Source: Mytilus trossulus (Eukaryota > Mollusca > Bivalvia > Mytilida > Mytilidae). Taken from it: a stretch of 64,000 nt of DNA. Made by a program: the position numbers and the translations under genes. The notes under the pieces are model-generated. The model did no database searches, was not told the origin of the DNA, and saw only the letters and a program-made list of their open reading frames with translations. The stretch is taken from contig NC_086382.1 of assembly GCF_036588685.1 (NCBI RefSeq), positions 2,269,001-2,333,000 on the forward strand. Direction: 5' to 3'. Below, piece by piece: positions 10,660 to 23,100 of this stretch (positions are counted from its first letter, which is position 1; each line of letters opens with the position of its first letter).

Positions 10660-10870
10660 AATGAGATTTATGTTTTGAATATTTGTAGCTTTTGCCTGAG
10701 ACAGATCTCAAGATTCTCTGCTTAGAGCATTTGGATTCTCATCATCTAACATTAAATATCATATTGATCTGATCATATAATTCATCAGTACATGTATAAC
10801 CCCCTTCAGGTATATCACTTGGTGTTATATCTCTATGATTGTATTATAATAATTTGAAATTAAGTTTATA
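10660..10870 (-). pseudogene. Possible fragment of a retroelement ORF
   Basis: One minus frame reads HRDITPSDIPEGGYTCTDE followed by LYDQINMIFNVR and a stop, then resumes in another frame with DENPNAL. Codon flow and position upstream of the LINE endonuclease suggest the 5' part of the same element, separated by the inserted H and R2 repeats. No domain is recognisable, so this is tentative. Confidence 0.3.
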
Positions 10871-12185
10871 ACATTATAGTGTTGCTCACTAAATTAAAAT
10901 CAGACAAATCAATTATAAGATTACTATTTGAACTTCATTGGCACTTATATGTACATTGTCCTTTTCGCTACATGTAGCACCAGTTTCATGACTTAAGTTC
11001 GAAGTGTTAAGGTGGTGCACTCCTTGGCGCTCCTACCATCTTGAAGGGGTTGAGCACGTGCGAGGCCGTTACCTGGATTTGCGATCTCCTTGTGAGTTTT
11101 GCGTCGAATGTTTTAGTTAATTTGTAGTATATTCGTTTACTTATTTTGAAAGCACTTAATTGCAGTAGACTGGATTCTCAAATAACATCTTTTATTCAAA
11201 TTCTACACATGTACATTTTATCAACAAATGATTTTTACTGAATAAAAATGAAATACAAAAGATTCCTATGACTGAAATGATTCAAAGTGCAATATTATTT
11301 GAATGCGATAAAAAGATCTGATAAAGAAATAATCCAGTACCAGGTACATTGTAAGCTCTGGACTTTTCTTTTTTAAAGCCATTATAGAAAAAGTGAAAAT
11401 CTCAGGGATCTTTAATATCACCATAATAACATGTCGTTTCAAGTTTCTGAAACTAATGTATTTTTATCTCCGTTACATTATCTAATGAAGTGGAAATAAA
11501 CAAACAAAATGTATCATATAAATACTTCCTTTCCATACAATTTTTCTTGGCGTACCAACGTCATCCCAGTTTAAGAGGAAGTGTATCTTGCTCAAAGATG
11601 AGGTCTTATTTTTTATCAGTTCTTTACCGATTTAAAACAGTCAAAAATTAAGATTCAGATATAAATCAAACGAATTTGGTATGTTGATCCCTAGTGACAG
11701 TATATAATAAAAATACTTACATACTATTATCACTGATGACTCCTCGGTCTCATAGTAGGCGAACACATAGTTCGATTCCCCTGTAAACTGATACTTGGAG
11801 CTTTTTTGAGGTTTTTTGAAGTGTAAAATATTTCATCCCGATTAAGTATAATAACATATTCAACGGTTAATCAACTTGGTTTATGAGAACAAAGAGGGTC
11901 GATCAGAAAAGGATAAACTGTTAAAAGGGAAAGTGTAAAGCACTGTTTGAATGCTGAATAATGATATCAATGAATGCTTCATTGTGATCAGACGTTATTG
12001 TGCACAAAAGGGTCAAACAGACATTCTCCCCACATAGTCCTTTTTTGATACTGAAGAAATCAAATTGAGCAAAATTATGATATGCATATGTGAACTTTGT
12101 ATATGGATGTTGAACTCAATGGTTTCCCTTTTCCTTAACATCCACAGCGTAAAGTTCTCGTTTTTATAAACACGGTCTTTGTATA
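10871..12185. other. Non-coding region, no gene seen
   Basis: There is no supported exon here. A tRNA-like B-box (AGTTCGATTCCC near 11770) lies on the plus strand, but the flanking arms are too short for a tRNA and it is probably a SINE scrap. Confidence 0.4.
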
Positions 12186-12189
12186 AATA

Positions 12190-12285
12190 TAAGGAGATTT
12201 ACAGATGAGACAACTATCAAAAAAGTTCAAACAAAGTGGATGTAAGCAATTATAGGCACCCGTACGGCCATCAACAATGAGAAAA
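12190..12285 (-). repeat. R2 repeat 3'-end fragment
   Basis: Diverged 'gatgagacaactatc' and 'acccgtacggccatcaac' blocks in reverse orientation. Confidence 0.6.
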
Positions 12286-12599
12286 TGTGAATATTTGAAT
12301 TTCTAATCCTAAAGGCCAGATCTTATCTTGAACAGTTTCCACTGTCAGCTTCCCATAATACTTTCAACTGTTTTGGGGGAAAATCGCAAATGTTATTTTG
12401 TAATTTTCATTGTTTTTACAACATTTAATGTTAATATTACAAACCTTATCTTCAACTCTATCCTATTTTTTCGAAATTTTTAGAAATTTAAATGTGACGT
12501 CACTTTTGTACGTCGATCTCATGGACTAACATATAATACGTTGTTCTGCTGTGTCTTTTTTTATGCTGATTTACGTTGTTTTACGTATTTGTTTTTTAT

Positions 12600-12890
12600 T
12601 CTGTAGTTATTGACAACTTCGGTGTTAACATGTATATCTATTAAAAAGAAATTTTTATAAATTTACTGTTTTCAAAAGTATGAATTATTCTAAATAATGA
12701 GGTTGTTCTTATCTCAGGCAGATAACACTAGCCGTATTGGTCACAACTTTTGGAACTTTTGGTCCTCAATGCTCTTCAACTTTGTACTTGTTTTGGCTTG
12801 CAAACTTTCTTTATCTGAGCGTCAATGATGAGTCTTCTGTGGACGAGACGTGCGTCTTGCGTATTAAATTATAAGCCTCGTACCTTTTGA
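12600..12890 (+). mobile_element. Old hammerhead element (family H)
   Basis: The element body is recognisable ('ttttggtcctcaatgctctt'). The ribozyme (12825-12862) has decayed: CTGATGA reads ATGATGA and GAAAC reads GAGAC, while stem II arms are still partly paired. Confidence 0.7.
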
Positions 12891-12949
12891 TAGCTATAAT
12901 TTGTGTGTGTATCTGTACTTTTTTTCTCCCATTTAATTGTATTGTAGTC

Positions 12950-13430
12950 CTGTCATGTAATGTTGTCATGTTAATGTTATATTTATCAATGCCATCAAAG
13001 CAGGTTCAATCCACCATTTTTTCTTAAAATGTCCTGTACAGAGTCAGGAAATGGCCTTTGTTATATTTTAGTTGCATTTTAGGGTTTGTGTTGTGTCGTA
13101 ACTCTCCTGTTCTACTTGACTTGTTTCTCTCAGTTATAGTTTGTAACCCATATTTTTTTTCTCAATCGATTGATGAATTTCGAACAGCAGTATACTACAG
13201 TTGCCTTTATTTACTATGGTTATCATTTTGGTACGATATGGTACAATATTTACCAATGGAAGATAAAAGAGGGACGAAAGATACCAGAGGTAGAGTCAAA
13301 CTCATAGATTGAAAATAAACCGATAACGCCATGGCTAAAATAAAAAGACAAACAGACAAATAATAGCACAGAAGAAACAACATAGAAAACAGAAGATTAA
13401 GCAATACGAACCCCACCAAAAACTGGGGGT
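12950..13430. repeat. R4-related and R3 repeat fragments
   Basis: 12950-13060 carries the reverse R4-neighbour block 'gtcctgtacagagtcagg'. 13265-13430 is an R3 copy with 'ggacgaaagataccagagg', 'aacgccatggct' and 'cgaaccccaccaaaaact'. Frames overlapping these have no independent support. Confidence 0.6.
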
Positions 13431-14729
13431 GATCGTTTATATAATCGTTTATTTAATCGTTTAACCATATAAATTATGTGCAATTTTTAGTACAAAACGT
13501 TAGAATTACATATACAATAATACAGTTAAAGCAATGGACAGCATATCATTAGAATAATCGAGTTTTCTTTTTTTTTAGGTACTTTTACATTACCGGAGAA
13601 CTTGACATTGACTTTACGTCTTCCATACTTTTGATTGTAATATTACTGCAATTGTATTGTTATTAGTTATTGTCCTTTTCGATCTAAAAAATTAACAAGT
13701 GCTCACTTGATATATAATTACAGTTTTATTACCGAACTGAACAAAGAAATAACACGACGGGTGTCGTATACGGTGCAGGAAATGCTTACCCTTCCGGAGC
13801 ACCTGATATAACTCACTTATTATTTATAATTGTTGATGTAAATATTCTTTGGTTTTGTGAGTCTTTGTTTACTCCTTGGTTTTGATTGTAGTTGTTAAAA
13901 ATGCTTGTTTGTATATAAACCAGTTGAGTAATAATACCTCAAGTCTTCTTTTTCTATTAACTGTAATGGAAGAGGTATTGATATGCAATCTTTATTTTTC
14001 TTCTTATTTGTGAATCGAATTTTGGTTACTAATTTAGGGTCATGTTACCATTATGCAGCCATGTACATTGCTGAAATTTTAAAATCCGTAGATCTTAAAT
14101 GTGTGGCTTGCATAAAATCCCTACTGTTATTTTCATTTTCTTGATTAAGATTAGAAAATAAGGAGAAACAAACAATGTCAATCTATGAATACACCAATGC
14201 AAGTTACAGCTTATGTATGTTTATTTATTCCGTTACATCTGAATAAATATACCACAGATACAGAATCAGGAGATACACCCAGGAAAAATATAATCCTTTT
14301 TGTAACTATTAGCATTCGTTATGATCAATTGTAATGATATTTTTCAACCAGCTGTTAGATGTAGTTTAAATACTGTTGTTTACGGACATACTCCAAAATC
14401 TTCAATCCCAATCAATACATTGTTGAACCTGTATCTAAAACTTTGTATTTCTGTACGCTCTAAACTTTCATTAATAAGTTGAAAAATCGACGACATCTTT
14501 TACCAAAAAGTGAATTCTGCTTACAAATCTTTGTTTTGGCTCTCAACAAATCTTATTTTGAAAACATAACTACACCGATTTCAACAAAAACCTGATAAAG
14601 ATAAAAAAAAAAATTAAGACGTATGATACTCGGCATTTCAATATCTACAATTTACAGACTTCACTTTGTCGGATATCACAAGTAAAGTGTATTGATGTTA
14701 ATATTATCTCGGGTTAAAATAGGGTTAAG
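13431..14729. other. Non-coding region, no gene seen
   Basis: AT-rich sequence without a splice-flanked open frame. Near 13735-13810 it resembles the distal part of an R3 copy ('gtgtcgtatacggtgcagg', 'ccttccggagcacc'). Confidence 0.4.
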
Positions 14730-14935
14730 CGCTTGCAAACATACAACAGCACACTATATATGAGCCGGGGAGAAATCAGAAGCCAATTATTGAGAGGTTT
14801 CCATTTGTTGCTAATACTATTATTTGCTGTCACACCACTGATCATTGTGAAGGGATTGTTTGTCGCAATTTTTGTGTTCAATCCCACCTTATTGTGTATG
14901 TGCCTGTCTCAAGTCAGGGGTGTGTAATATGGTGG
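14730..14935 (+). repeat. R2 5'-end fragment
   Basis: It ends with 'tgtgcctgtctcaagtcagg', the R2 block that elsewhere precedes 'ggcctgtaattcagtgg'. The upstream part is not shared with other copies. Confidence 0.5.
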
Positions 14936-14937
14936 TT

Positions 14938-15605
14938 ATCACCAGCCCAGTAGTCAGCACTTTGGTGTTGACATGAATATCAATTATATGGTCATTTTTA
15001 TAAATTTTCTGTTTTCAAAACTTTGAATTTTTCGAAAAACTAAGGGTTTTCCTACCCCAGGATTAGATTACCTTAGCCGTATTTGGCACAACTTTTTGGA
15101 ATTTTTGATCCTCAATGCTCTTCAACTTCGTATTTATTTGGCCTTTTAACTATATTGATCTGAGCGTCACTAATGAGTCTTATGTAGACGAAACGCGCGT
15201 CTGGCGTTTAAAATTATAATCCTGGTACTTTTGATAACTATTTACACCACTGGGTCGATGCCACTGCTGGTGGACGTTTCGTCCCCGAGGGTATCACCAG
15301 CCCAGTAGTCAGCACTTTGGTGTTGACATGAATATCAATTATATGGTCATTTTTATAAATTTTCTGTTTTCAAAACTTTGAATTTTTCGAAAAACTAAGG
15401 ATTTTCTTACCCCAGGATTAGATTACCTTAGCCGAATTTGGCACAACTTTTTGGAATTTTTGATCCTCAATGCTCTTCAACTTCGTATTTATTTGGCCTT
15501 TTAACTATTTTGATCTGAGCGTCACTGATGAGTCTTACAAATGTATGTAGACGAAACGCGCGTCTGGCGTTTAAAATTATAATCCTGGTACTTTTGATAA
15601 CTATT
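14938..15605 (+). mobile_element. Two hammerhead elements (family H) head to tail
   Basis: Two copies follow each other directly: 14938-15240 and 15246-15605. Each has the terminal hairpin (14953-14972 and 15308-15327) and a ribozyme (15170-15207 and 15525-15571), with core starts 355 bases apart. The first ribozyme has CTAATGA for CTGATGA. The second core is intact, with an enlarged loop II. The junction holds the structured module 15246-15328 (ACTGGG/CCCAGT enclosing CTGGTG/CACCAG and GGACG-TTT-CGTCC). This is the arrangement expected of a multimeric, ribozyme-processed retroelement. Confidence 0.8.
15525..15571 (+). ncRNA. Hammerhead ribozyme motif, intact core
   Basis: CTGATGA, stem II GTCT to AGAC with a long loop, GAA, stem III ACGC-GCGTCTG-GCGT and T at the cleavage position. 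All catalytic core positions are present. The larger loop II may alter the loop-loop contact. Confidence 0.7.
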
Positions 15606-16114
15606 AACGTTTGTTGCTATATCTTGTTAATAGACTGCATAGATTTTTTATGAATGCAGACGATATGTCTAATTTTTAATGTAATTAATGATCACTGGCA
15701 GTGGATATATATGAAACTGTATTAAAAGACTAAATTTAACTTGATAGAGGACTTGTCAGATCTTCCAAGTATTGCAAAAATAGTTCACTTTTAAACTTTG
15801 ATATACTGGAAGAACATACACCAATAGTGTGTACCAATAGGAAAAGTTTGGTCGTGAAAACCTAAATAGTCACATTTTCACAATATAAAAGATCCAAACC
15901 TCAAATATATCATGAATTCAGACATGAGATAAACAAGAAGGGATTTCTAGGATACTTTCAGTGGAAAGCCACACAGACGATTTGATAAAAAAAAATATAC
16001 TGCAAATGATGTTTAGCTATTTTTACGAACAGCTGTATATACAAAATGCCGTCAATAATTAATCTTTTGATAAGGTTCTTTTGTTCATTTATGAGTAAAA
16101 ACATGTACATGTGG
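15606..16114. other. Non-coding region, no gene seen
   Basis: No repeat hallmark or supported exon found. Confidence 0.4.
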
Positions 16115-16290
16115 TCTGACATGGTTTATCTTTTTCATCACTGTATATAACATAAGAAAATGTCTGTACCAAGTCAGGAATATGACAGTTGTTATCGATT
16201 TGTTTGATGTCTTAGAACTTTTGATTTTGCTTTTTGATAATGGACTTTCCTTTTTGACTAGGTGTTCAGTATTTTTGTGAACATTCTGAC
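16115..16290 (-). repeat. R4 repeat, reverse orientation
   Basis: It contains 'gtctgtaccaagtcaggaat', 'atgacagttgttat' and 'ttcagtatttttgtga' as in the other reverse copies. Confidence 0.75.
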
Positions 16291-16922
16291 TGTCGTGATA
16301 ATTCGATTTGTTTATAAAATCAGTTCTTTTATTGTTTTTTTTTTTATTATTATTACTCAATATTCGGCTCTTTAAACTTGTTGAATAAAACATCTCAATA
16401 TTATTTTCAAGTAAACTCAGGAAATATTATAAACCGTTACGTATTTTCGTGTACTAAAACATGTATTGTTTCTTTAAATTTTACATTTTACGATCCTAGG
16501 ATTCGCATATCATGAATTTATAAAAAGAAACCAATATTTTTCTTAAAACTATTTTAATTAATGAAATATGAACTTAAATATGCAAAACTTGATTATATGC
16601 CACATGACATCTTTTCCCTTCCCTAATCATTGATGAGCTTGTAGCTGAAACCTCCAAAATACATTTAAATACTGTATGGAGGAATCTATGGATCACACAT
16701 ATCTTCAGGAACCTGTAATATAAAATATTTTTGATAACACCAAATGTGGACTCACGTGTAAATGAAGCGAAGAATGTGTTATTCAGTGTGAAAACAAAGT
16801 CATAGATTAACCAAACGCAATTTATTTATGAAGTTACAACCTTGAGCAATTGAGAATGTATCAAATCGTATTATCGATTTGGTCCTTATACTGTTTTGTA
16901 TTTGGCCAGTTTAAACTACGAT
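16291..16922. other. Non-coding flank of the tandem-exon gene
   Basis: AT-rich, with no further exon of the neighbouring minus-strand gene apparent. A Lys/Asn-rich minus frame extending to 16393 overlaps the R4 repeat and is not supported. Confidence 0.35.
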
Positions 16923-16928
16923 TTTATT
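16923..16928 (-). promoter_or_regulatory. AATAAA overlapping the stop of the tandem-exon gene
   Basis: The minus strand reads AAATAAAA, so the TAA stop (16926-16924) sits inside an AATAAA hexamer. A signal this close to the stop would give a very short 3'-UTR. It may be fortuitous. Confidence 0.3.
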
Positions 16929-17154
16929 TAATCCCTTGGAAGACACAAGTTACATTTAATTTGACATACAGATTTCTGTTTTTTTCACTATTAAAGTATC
17001 GTACCGGTATTGTGTTCCCAATCCTTATTGGATTATATATTCCCTCTTGCCAATCAATCTGCATTTGCCTATCTTCAGAGGTGTTCATAGAACTACAAAG
17101 ATTTTGATCATTTTTAACTTCTTTGCTTTTGTATCCGGCTCTGCTTTCGAAGGT
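16924..17154 (-). CDS. Terminal exon of the tandem-exon gene
   Basis: A strong acceptor (T-run then CCAG) precedes an open frame of 76 codons in phase 0, starting TFESRAGYKSKE and ending CVFQGIK-stop. The stretch KNDQNLCSSMNTSED looks like a diverged version of the repeat core DDENLGCxSLTN, so it probably descends from the same exon. An alternative internal donor, CCG|GTACGA (also phase 0), would extend the gene further left. Confidence 0.5.
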   Translation of the reverse strand, partial: TFESRAGYKSKEVKNDQNLCSSMNTSEDRQMQIDWQEGIYNPIRIGNTIPVRYFNSEKNRNLYVKLNVTCVFQGIK

Positions 17155-20100
17155 CTGGAAAAAAAAATTTAAAAACAACATTAGGAGTTAATGTAAACAT
17201 TGCAACAAAAAGACATCTACCACTTAAAATGTATTTTTAACATAAACGAAAAGTTTTAATCGGGTACAGTACAATAAGTAATATGTGTTCTCATTTTCTA
17301 CTTTGAAATGTAAACACATTTACCAATTTGTAGTTAATAGAAACAAGGATTGTTTTATGTGTCAATTACAGTAGTAAACTCTTGCTAAAATGCAATCGTT
17401 TCCCTCGATGAACCATATTTGGTCGGGATGCGAAAGGTTGGTCAAATAATCTTCTCTAAAGAAAATTATAAGTTTTAATGGTTATATGATCTAAAGTAAA
17501 GGATGTGCTATTTATCAGTATATTTGTTAAATACATCTAGATATAAAATATTCTGCTTTATATTGTGATTAACAAATTTTCATCAAACAAAGAAAAGGGC
17601 GGGGTTGATTAGATTTTCTATTCTGATGTGTTTCCAAGTTCTTATTTAATTTTTATTTCGGTTAGACAACAGATACAGATGGCGCTTATTTGAATTTGTG
17701 AATTGAATTTACCATTTTGCCGTGTTTCCAAATTCTATTATAAACTAAAATCAAACATCTGTAAAACACCAGATACTGATGGCAATTGAGAAAAAGTGGA
17801 TCTGTTTAAAACATATTCTTACATATTTCACTGGTTGTGGCATGTTCTTGTCACCAGAGCCCTTCACGTCCTTAAGATTACCGGGATCATCATTCTTGTG
17901 GTTCGTCAAGCTACGACATCCAAGGTTTTCGTCGTCTGTCTCACGATCTTGTCCAATCTTAAACAAAGTAATACAATGTTACCATAACATGCACATATTT
18001 AAAATGATTTCTTTACAGCATCATTCGTCAATCGGAACTTGACAAACTGCTATAGCTTTAATATTGAGCTGTGCTAATTGTCAGTATCTTTGTAAAATAC
18101 AAATAAGATATAGATGTAAAGTGCTCGGGTATATAGTGTGTTTTTCATGTTTTCATTATAAAAAAAAAGGTAAGGTTGATTTCATTTACTGTTTTTCATG
18201 GATTCAAAATTATATTAAGAACTTGTTTTTTATTTCGGTTGGACAGCAGATAAGGATGGCGCTTGAGGAAAATTTGATCGGTTAAAGGTATACTCTTACA
18301 TCATTCACTTGTGGAAAATTCTTGTCACCAGAGCCCTTCATATCCTCGGGGTTCGCGGGTTCAACTCTCCTCTGATTTGTAAAACCACTGTATCCAAGGT
18401 TCTCGTCGTCTTTTTCATGATCTTGTCCACTCTTAAAAAAGTAATATAATGTTGTTACCATAACATACTGGTATTTAAATTGTTTTTTATTTCAAGTATC
18501 ATTCGTATTTGAGAATTACAAACTGTTTTAGCTTGAGTATAGAGCTGTGTTTTTTGTCAGTATTTTTGTAACATATAGATATAAATGCATCAGGTTAAAA
18601 TTGTGCTAAACATGTTTTTATTATACATAGAAAAGGGAAGTGTTGATTTGATATACCATATTATTTGTTTCCAAATTCTATTTAAAACTTTTTCTTGTTA
18701 CACAACAAATAATAAATGCACTTGGAAAAATTCGATACTTCTAAGATATACTCTTTCATCTTTGACTGGGTTTGTATTATATCAGGAAAAGGGAAGCCTA
18801 AGGGTTGTTTGGATTTACAAGTTTGCTTTTTTAAACTAATTTTTATTTCGGTTATAAAACATATTATGATAGCGCATGGAGATAAGTTGATCTGTTTAAG
18901 ATATACTCTTACATTTTTTACTTGTGGCAAATTCTTGTCATCAGAGCCCTTCGTGTCTTCAAGGTAAAAAGGTTCAACTTTCCTAGGGTTCGTCAAACCA
19001 CTGCATCCAGGGTTCTCATCGTCTGTCTCATGATCTTGTCCAATCTTTAAAAAGTAAAACAATATTGTTACCATAACATGCTGGTATTAGAATTATATTT
19101 TATTACAATCATCATTCATCCTTCGGATCTAGACAAACTGTAATAGCTTAAGTATTGAGCTATGCTAAATGTCTGAATGTTTATAAAATACTTATAACAT
19201 ATAGATGTAAAATGCACAAGTATATAGTGTCTATAACACGTTTTCATTATACAAGGAAAAGGGTATGGTTAAATTGATTTTCCATTTTGCTGTGGTTCCA
19301 AATTCTACTATGAACTAAAAAACCATTCGGTAAAACAACAGATACAGATGGCAATTGTGTAAAAGTGGATCTGTTTAAAATATATTCTTACATCTTTCAC
19401 TGGTTGTGGCATGTTCTTGCCACCAGAGCCCCTCATGTCGTTAAGATTACCGGGTTGATCATTCTTGTGGTTCGTCAAGCTACGAAATCCAAGGTTCTCG
19501 TCATCTGTCTCACGATCTTGTACAATCTCAAACAAAGTAATACAATGTTACCATAACATGCACATATTTAAAATGATTTCTTTACAGCATCATTCGTCAA
19601 TCGGAACTTGACAAACTGCTATAGCTTTATTATTGAGCTGTGCTAATTGTCAGTATCTTTTTAAAATACAAATAAGATATAGATGTAAAATGCTCGGGTA
19701 TATAGTGTGTTTTTCATGTTTTCATTATAAAAAAAAAGGTAAGGTTGATTTCATTTACTGTTTTTCATGGATTCAAAATTATATTAAGAACTTGTTTTTA
19801 TTTCGGTTGGACAGCAGATAATGATGGCGCTTGAGGAAAATTTGATCGGTTAAAGGTATACTCTTACATCATTCACTTGTGGAAAATTCTTGTCACCAGA
19901 GCCCTTCATATCCTCGGGGTTCGCGGGATCAACTCTCCTCTGATTTGTAAAACCACTGTATCCAAGGTTCTCGTCGTCTTTTTCATGATCTTGTCCACTC
20001 TTAAAAAAGTAATATAATGTTGTTTCCATAACATACTGGTATTTAAATTGTTTTTTATTTCAAGTATCATTCGTATTTGAGAATTACAAACTGTTTTAGC

Positions 20101-23100
20101 TTGAGTATAGAGCTGTGTTTTTTGTCCGTATTTTTGTAACATATAGATATAAATGCATCAGGTTAAAATTGTGCTAAACATGTTTTTATTATACATAGAA
20201 AAGGGAAGTGTTGATTTGATATACCATATTATTTGTTTCCAAATTCTATTTAAAACTTTTTCTTGTTACACAACAATTAATAAACGCACTTGGAAAAATT
20301 CGATACTTCTAAGATATACTCTTTCATCTTTGACTGGGTTTGTATTATATCAGGAAAAGGGAAGCCTAAGGGTTGTTTGGATTTACAAGTTTGCTTTTTT
20401 AAACTAATTTTTATTTCGGTTATAAAACATATAATGATAGCGCATGGAGATAAGTTGATCTCTTTAAGATATACTCTTACATTTTTTACTTGTGGCAAAT
20501 TCTTGTCATCAGAGCCCTTCGTGTCTTCAAGGTAAAAAGGTTCAACTTTCCTAGAGTTCGTCAAACCACTGCATCCAGGGTTCTCATCGTCTGTCTCATG
20601 ATCTTGTCCAATCTTTAAAAAGTAAAACAATATTGTTACCATAACATGCTGGTATAAGAAATAATAATTTATTACAATCATCATTCATCCTTCGGAATAA
20701 TAGCTTAAGTATTGAGCTATGCTAAATGTCTGAATGTTTATAGAATACTTATAACATATAGATGTAAAATGCACAAGTATATAGTGTCTATAACAAGTTT
20801 TCATTATACAAAGAAAAGGGTATGGTTAAATTGATTTTCCATTTTGCTGTGGTTCCAAATTCTACTATGAACTAAAAAACCATTCGGTAAAACAACAGAT
20901 ACAGATGGCAATTGTGTAAAAGTGGATCTGTTTAAAATATATTCTTACATCTTTCACTGGTTGTGGCATGTTCTTGCCACCAGAGACCCACATGTCGTTA
21001 AGATTACCGGGTTGATCATTCTTGTGGTTCGTCAAGCTACGACATCCAAGGTTCTCGTCATCTGTCTCACGATCTTGTACAATCTCAAACAAAGAAAAAA
21101 AATGTTGTTACCATAGCATGCATATATTTGAATTGATTTCTTTACAAGCATCATTTGTCAATCGCAACTTGACAAACTGCCATAGCTTTAGTATTAAGCT
21201 GTGTTAATTGTCAGTATGTTTGAAAAATTAAGATAAGATAAATATGTAAAATGCTCGGGTATATTGTGTGCTTATCATGTTTTCATTATAAGCAAAACGG
21301 GAAAGGTTGATTTTATTTACTGTTTTTCTCTGATTCCAAAGTCTATTTACAACTTGTTTTTATTTAGGTTGGACATTATATAAAGATTGCGCTTGGAAAA
21401 AAGTAGATGTTAAAGATTTACACTCAAATCTTCCACTGAGAGTGGCAAGTTCTTGTAACCAGACCCTGGAAAAACTTTCTGCTCGATCGTAGAACCACTG
21501 CATCCAAGGTTCATGTCGTGTGTCGTACCATATTTTTCAATCTTAGAAAAGTAATAAAAATTTGTAACCATACCATGCAGGGTTTTTGAATTGATTTTTA
21601 TGACAAGCGTTATTCGTCCGTCGGAACTAGACAAACTGTTTTAGCTACAGTATTAAGCTGTGCTATTGGTCAGTACGTTTGTAAAATACATAAGATGTAA
21701 AATGCTCAGGAAAATAGTGTGCCTATCATGTTTTCATTATACGAAGAAAAGGGCAAGGTTAATTTGATTATTGATTTTGCTTTGTTTCCAAATTCTATTA
21801 TAAACTTATTTTTTATTTCGATTAGACAACAAACATTGATAGCGGCTCAAACAAAATGAATGCGTCTAAGATATACTTTTACATCTTTTAATGCTTGTGG
21901 CAAATTCGTATCACCAGAGCCTTTCATGGCTTCAATGAAAACGGGATCAACTTTCTTCTGTTTCATAAAAGCACTGCATCCATGATTCTTATCGTCTGTC
22001 TCATGACCTCTTCGACGCTTAAAAAAGAAATACAAATGTTGTTATCATACCATGATAGTATTTGAATTGTTTTTATGACAAGCATTATTCGTCCTTCGGA
22101 ACTAGACAGTTTTAGCTTGAGTATTGAGTTGTGCTATTTGTTGGTATGTTTGTAAAATATATATAACATATAGATGTAAAACGCTCAGGTTTCATTGTTT
22201 CTAAAATGTTTTCATTATACAAAAAAAGGTAGTGTTGATTTGATCTACGATTTTGCTTTGTTTCCAAATTCTATTCCAAACCTTTTTTGTCAGACAACAA
22301 ATAGTGATTACGTTTAGCAAAATTGCATATTTCTAAGATATACTCTTACACCTTTGTCTGGGTTATCATTATAAAGAAAAGGGTAGTGTTGATTTAGTTA
22401 ACTACTCTGCTTTTTTGCAATATTCTATTATGAACTTTTTTTCGATTAGAAAACATATAAAGAAGGTGTTTGGAGAAAACTGGATCGGTTTAAGATATAC
22501 TCTTCCATCTTTTACTTGTGGCAAATTCTTGTCATCAGGGCCCTTTATGTCCTCAGGGTTCAAGGGATCAAATCTCCTCTGATTTGAACAAACTGTAAAA
22601 GCTTTAGTATTGAGCTGTGCTAGTTGTCAGTACGTGTGTAATATACATATAACATATAGATGTAAAATGCGCAGCTTAACATGTTTTCATTATACAAAGA
22701 ACGGGGCAAGGTTGATTTCATTTATTATTTTGCTTTTTCTTTCCAAACTCCTTTATAAACTTATTTTTATTTCGGGTACACTAAAAATAATGATTACACT
22801 TGGAAAAAATATCTGTTTAAGATTTACTCTTATATCTTTATTTGGTTTGGCAATTTCTTGTCTCCAGAGCCCTTTGTCAGGATTGTGTCCTCGCGAATTA
22901 CGTGGTCAACTTATTTTAATTACAAGCATCATTTGGCCTTCGGAATTTGACAGACTGCTATAGCTTGAGTATAGCTATAATTTTGGGATTATAGGTCTAC
23001 ACAGGTCATTTTTGCTATTTCATGGTTTAATTGAATATTCCAATTACTAGAACAAAAGGAGTTATATTTATATTTGTAACGGACCAGAAACTGAATGTTT

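Larger units (their letters stand above)
17740..21116 (-). repeat. Higher-order tandem repeat of about 1.56 kb (A-D-B exon trio)
   Basis: Equivalent positions recur at 17796, 19365 and 20922, giving periods of 1,569 and 1,557 bases. Each full unit holds exon types A, B and D in left-to-right order and an exon scrap between B and D. A third, partial unit holds only A3. The units are nearly identical over long stretches, indicating recent unequal crossover. Beneath this lies an older repeat of about 500 bases, one exon each, extending to about 22,990. Confidence 0.85.

Noticed and set aside
11741-11790. tRNA-like sequence with B-box AGTTCGATTCCC
   Set aside because: The distance between the A-box-like and B-box-like parts is too short for a cloverleaf. 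At most a SINE scrap.
18682-19074. 130-codon minus-strand protein
   Set aside because: It begins in intron sequence, crosses repeat exon D1, then reads through the donor into the next intron. Only the 44-codon exon part is shared between copies as coding.
19906-20142. 78-codon minus-strand frame over exon B2
   Set aside because: It is in a different frame from the repeat-exon frame. The B exons encode SGQDHEKDDENLGYSG in another frame without an ATG.
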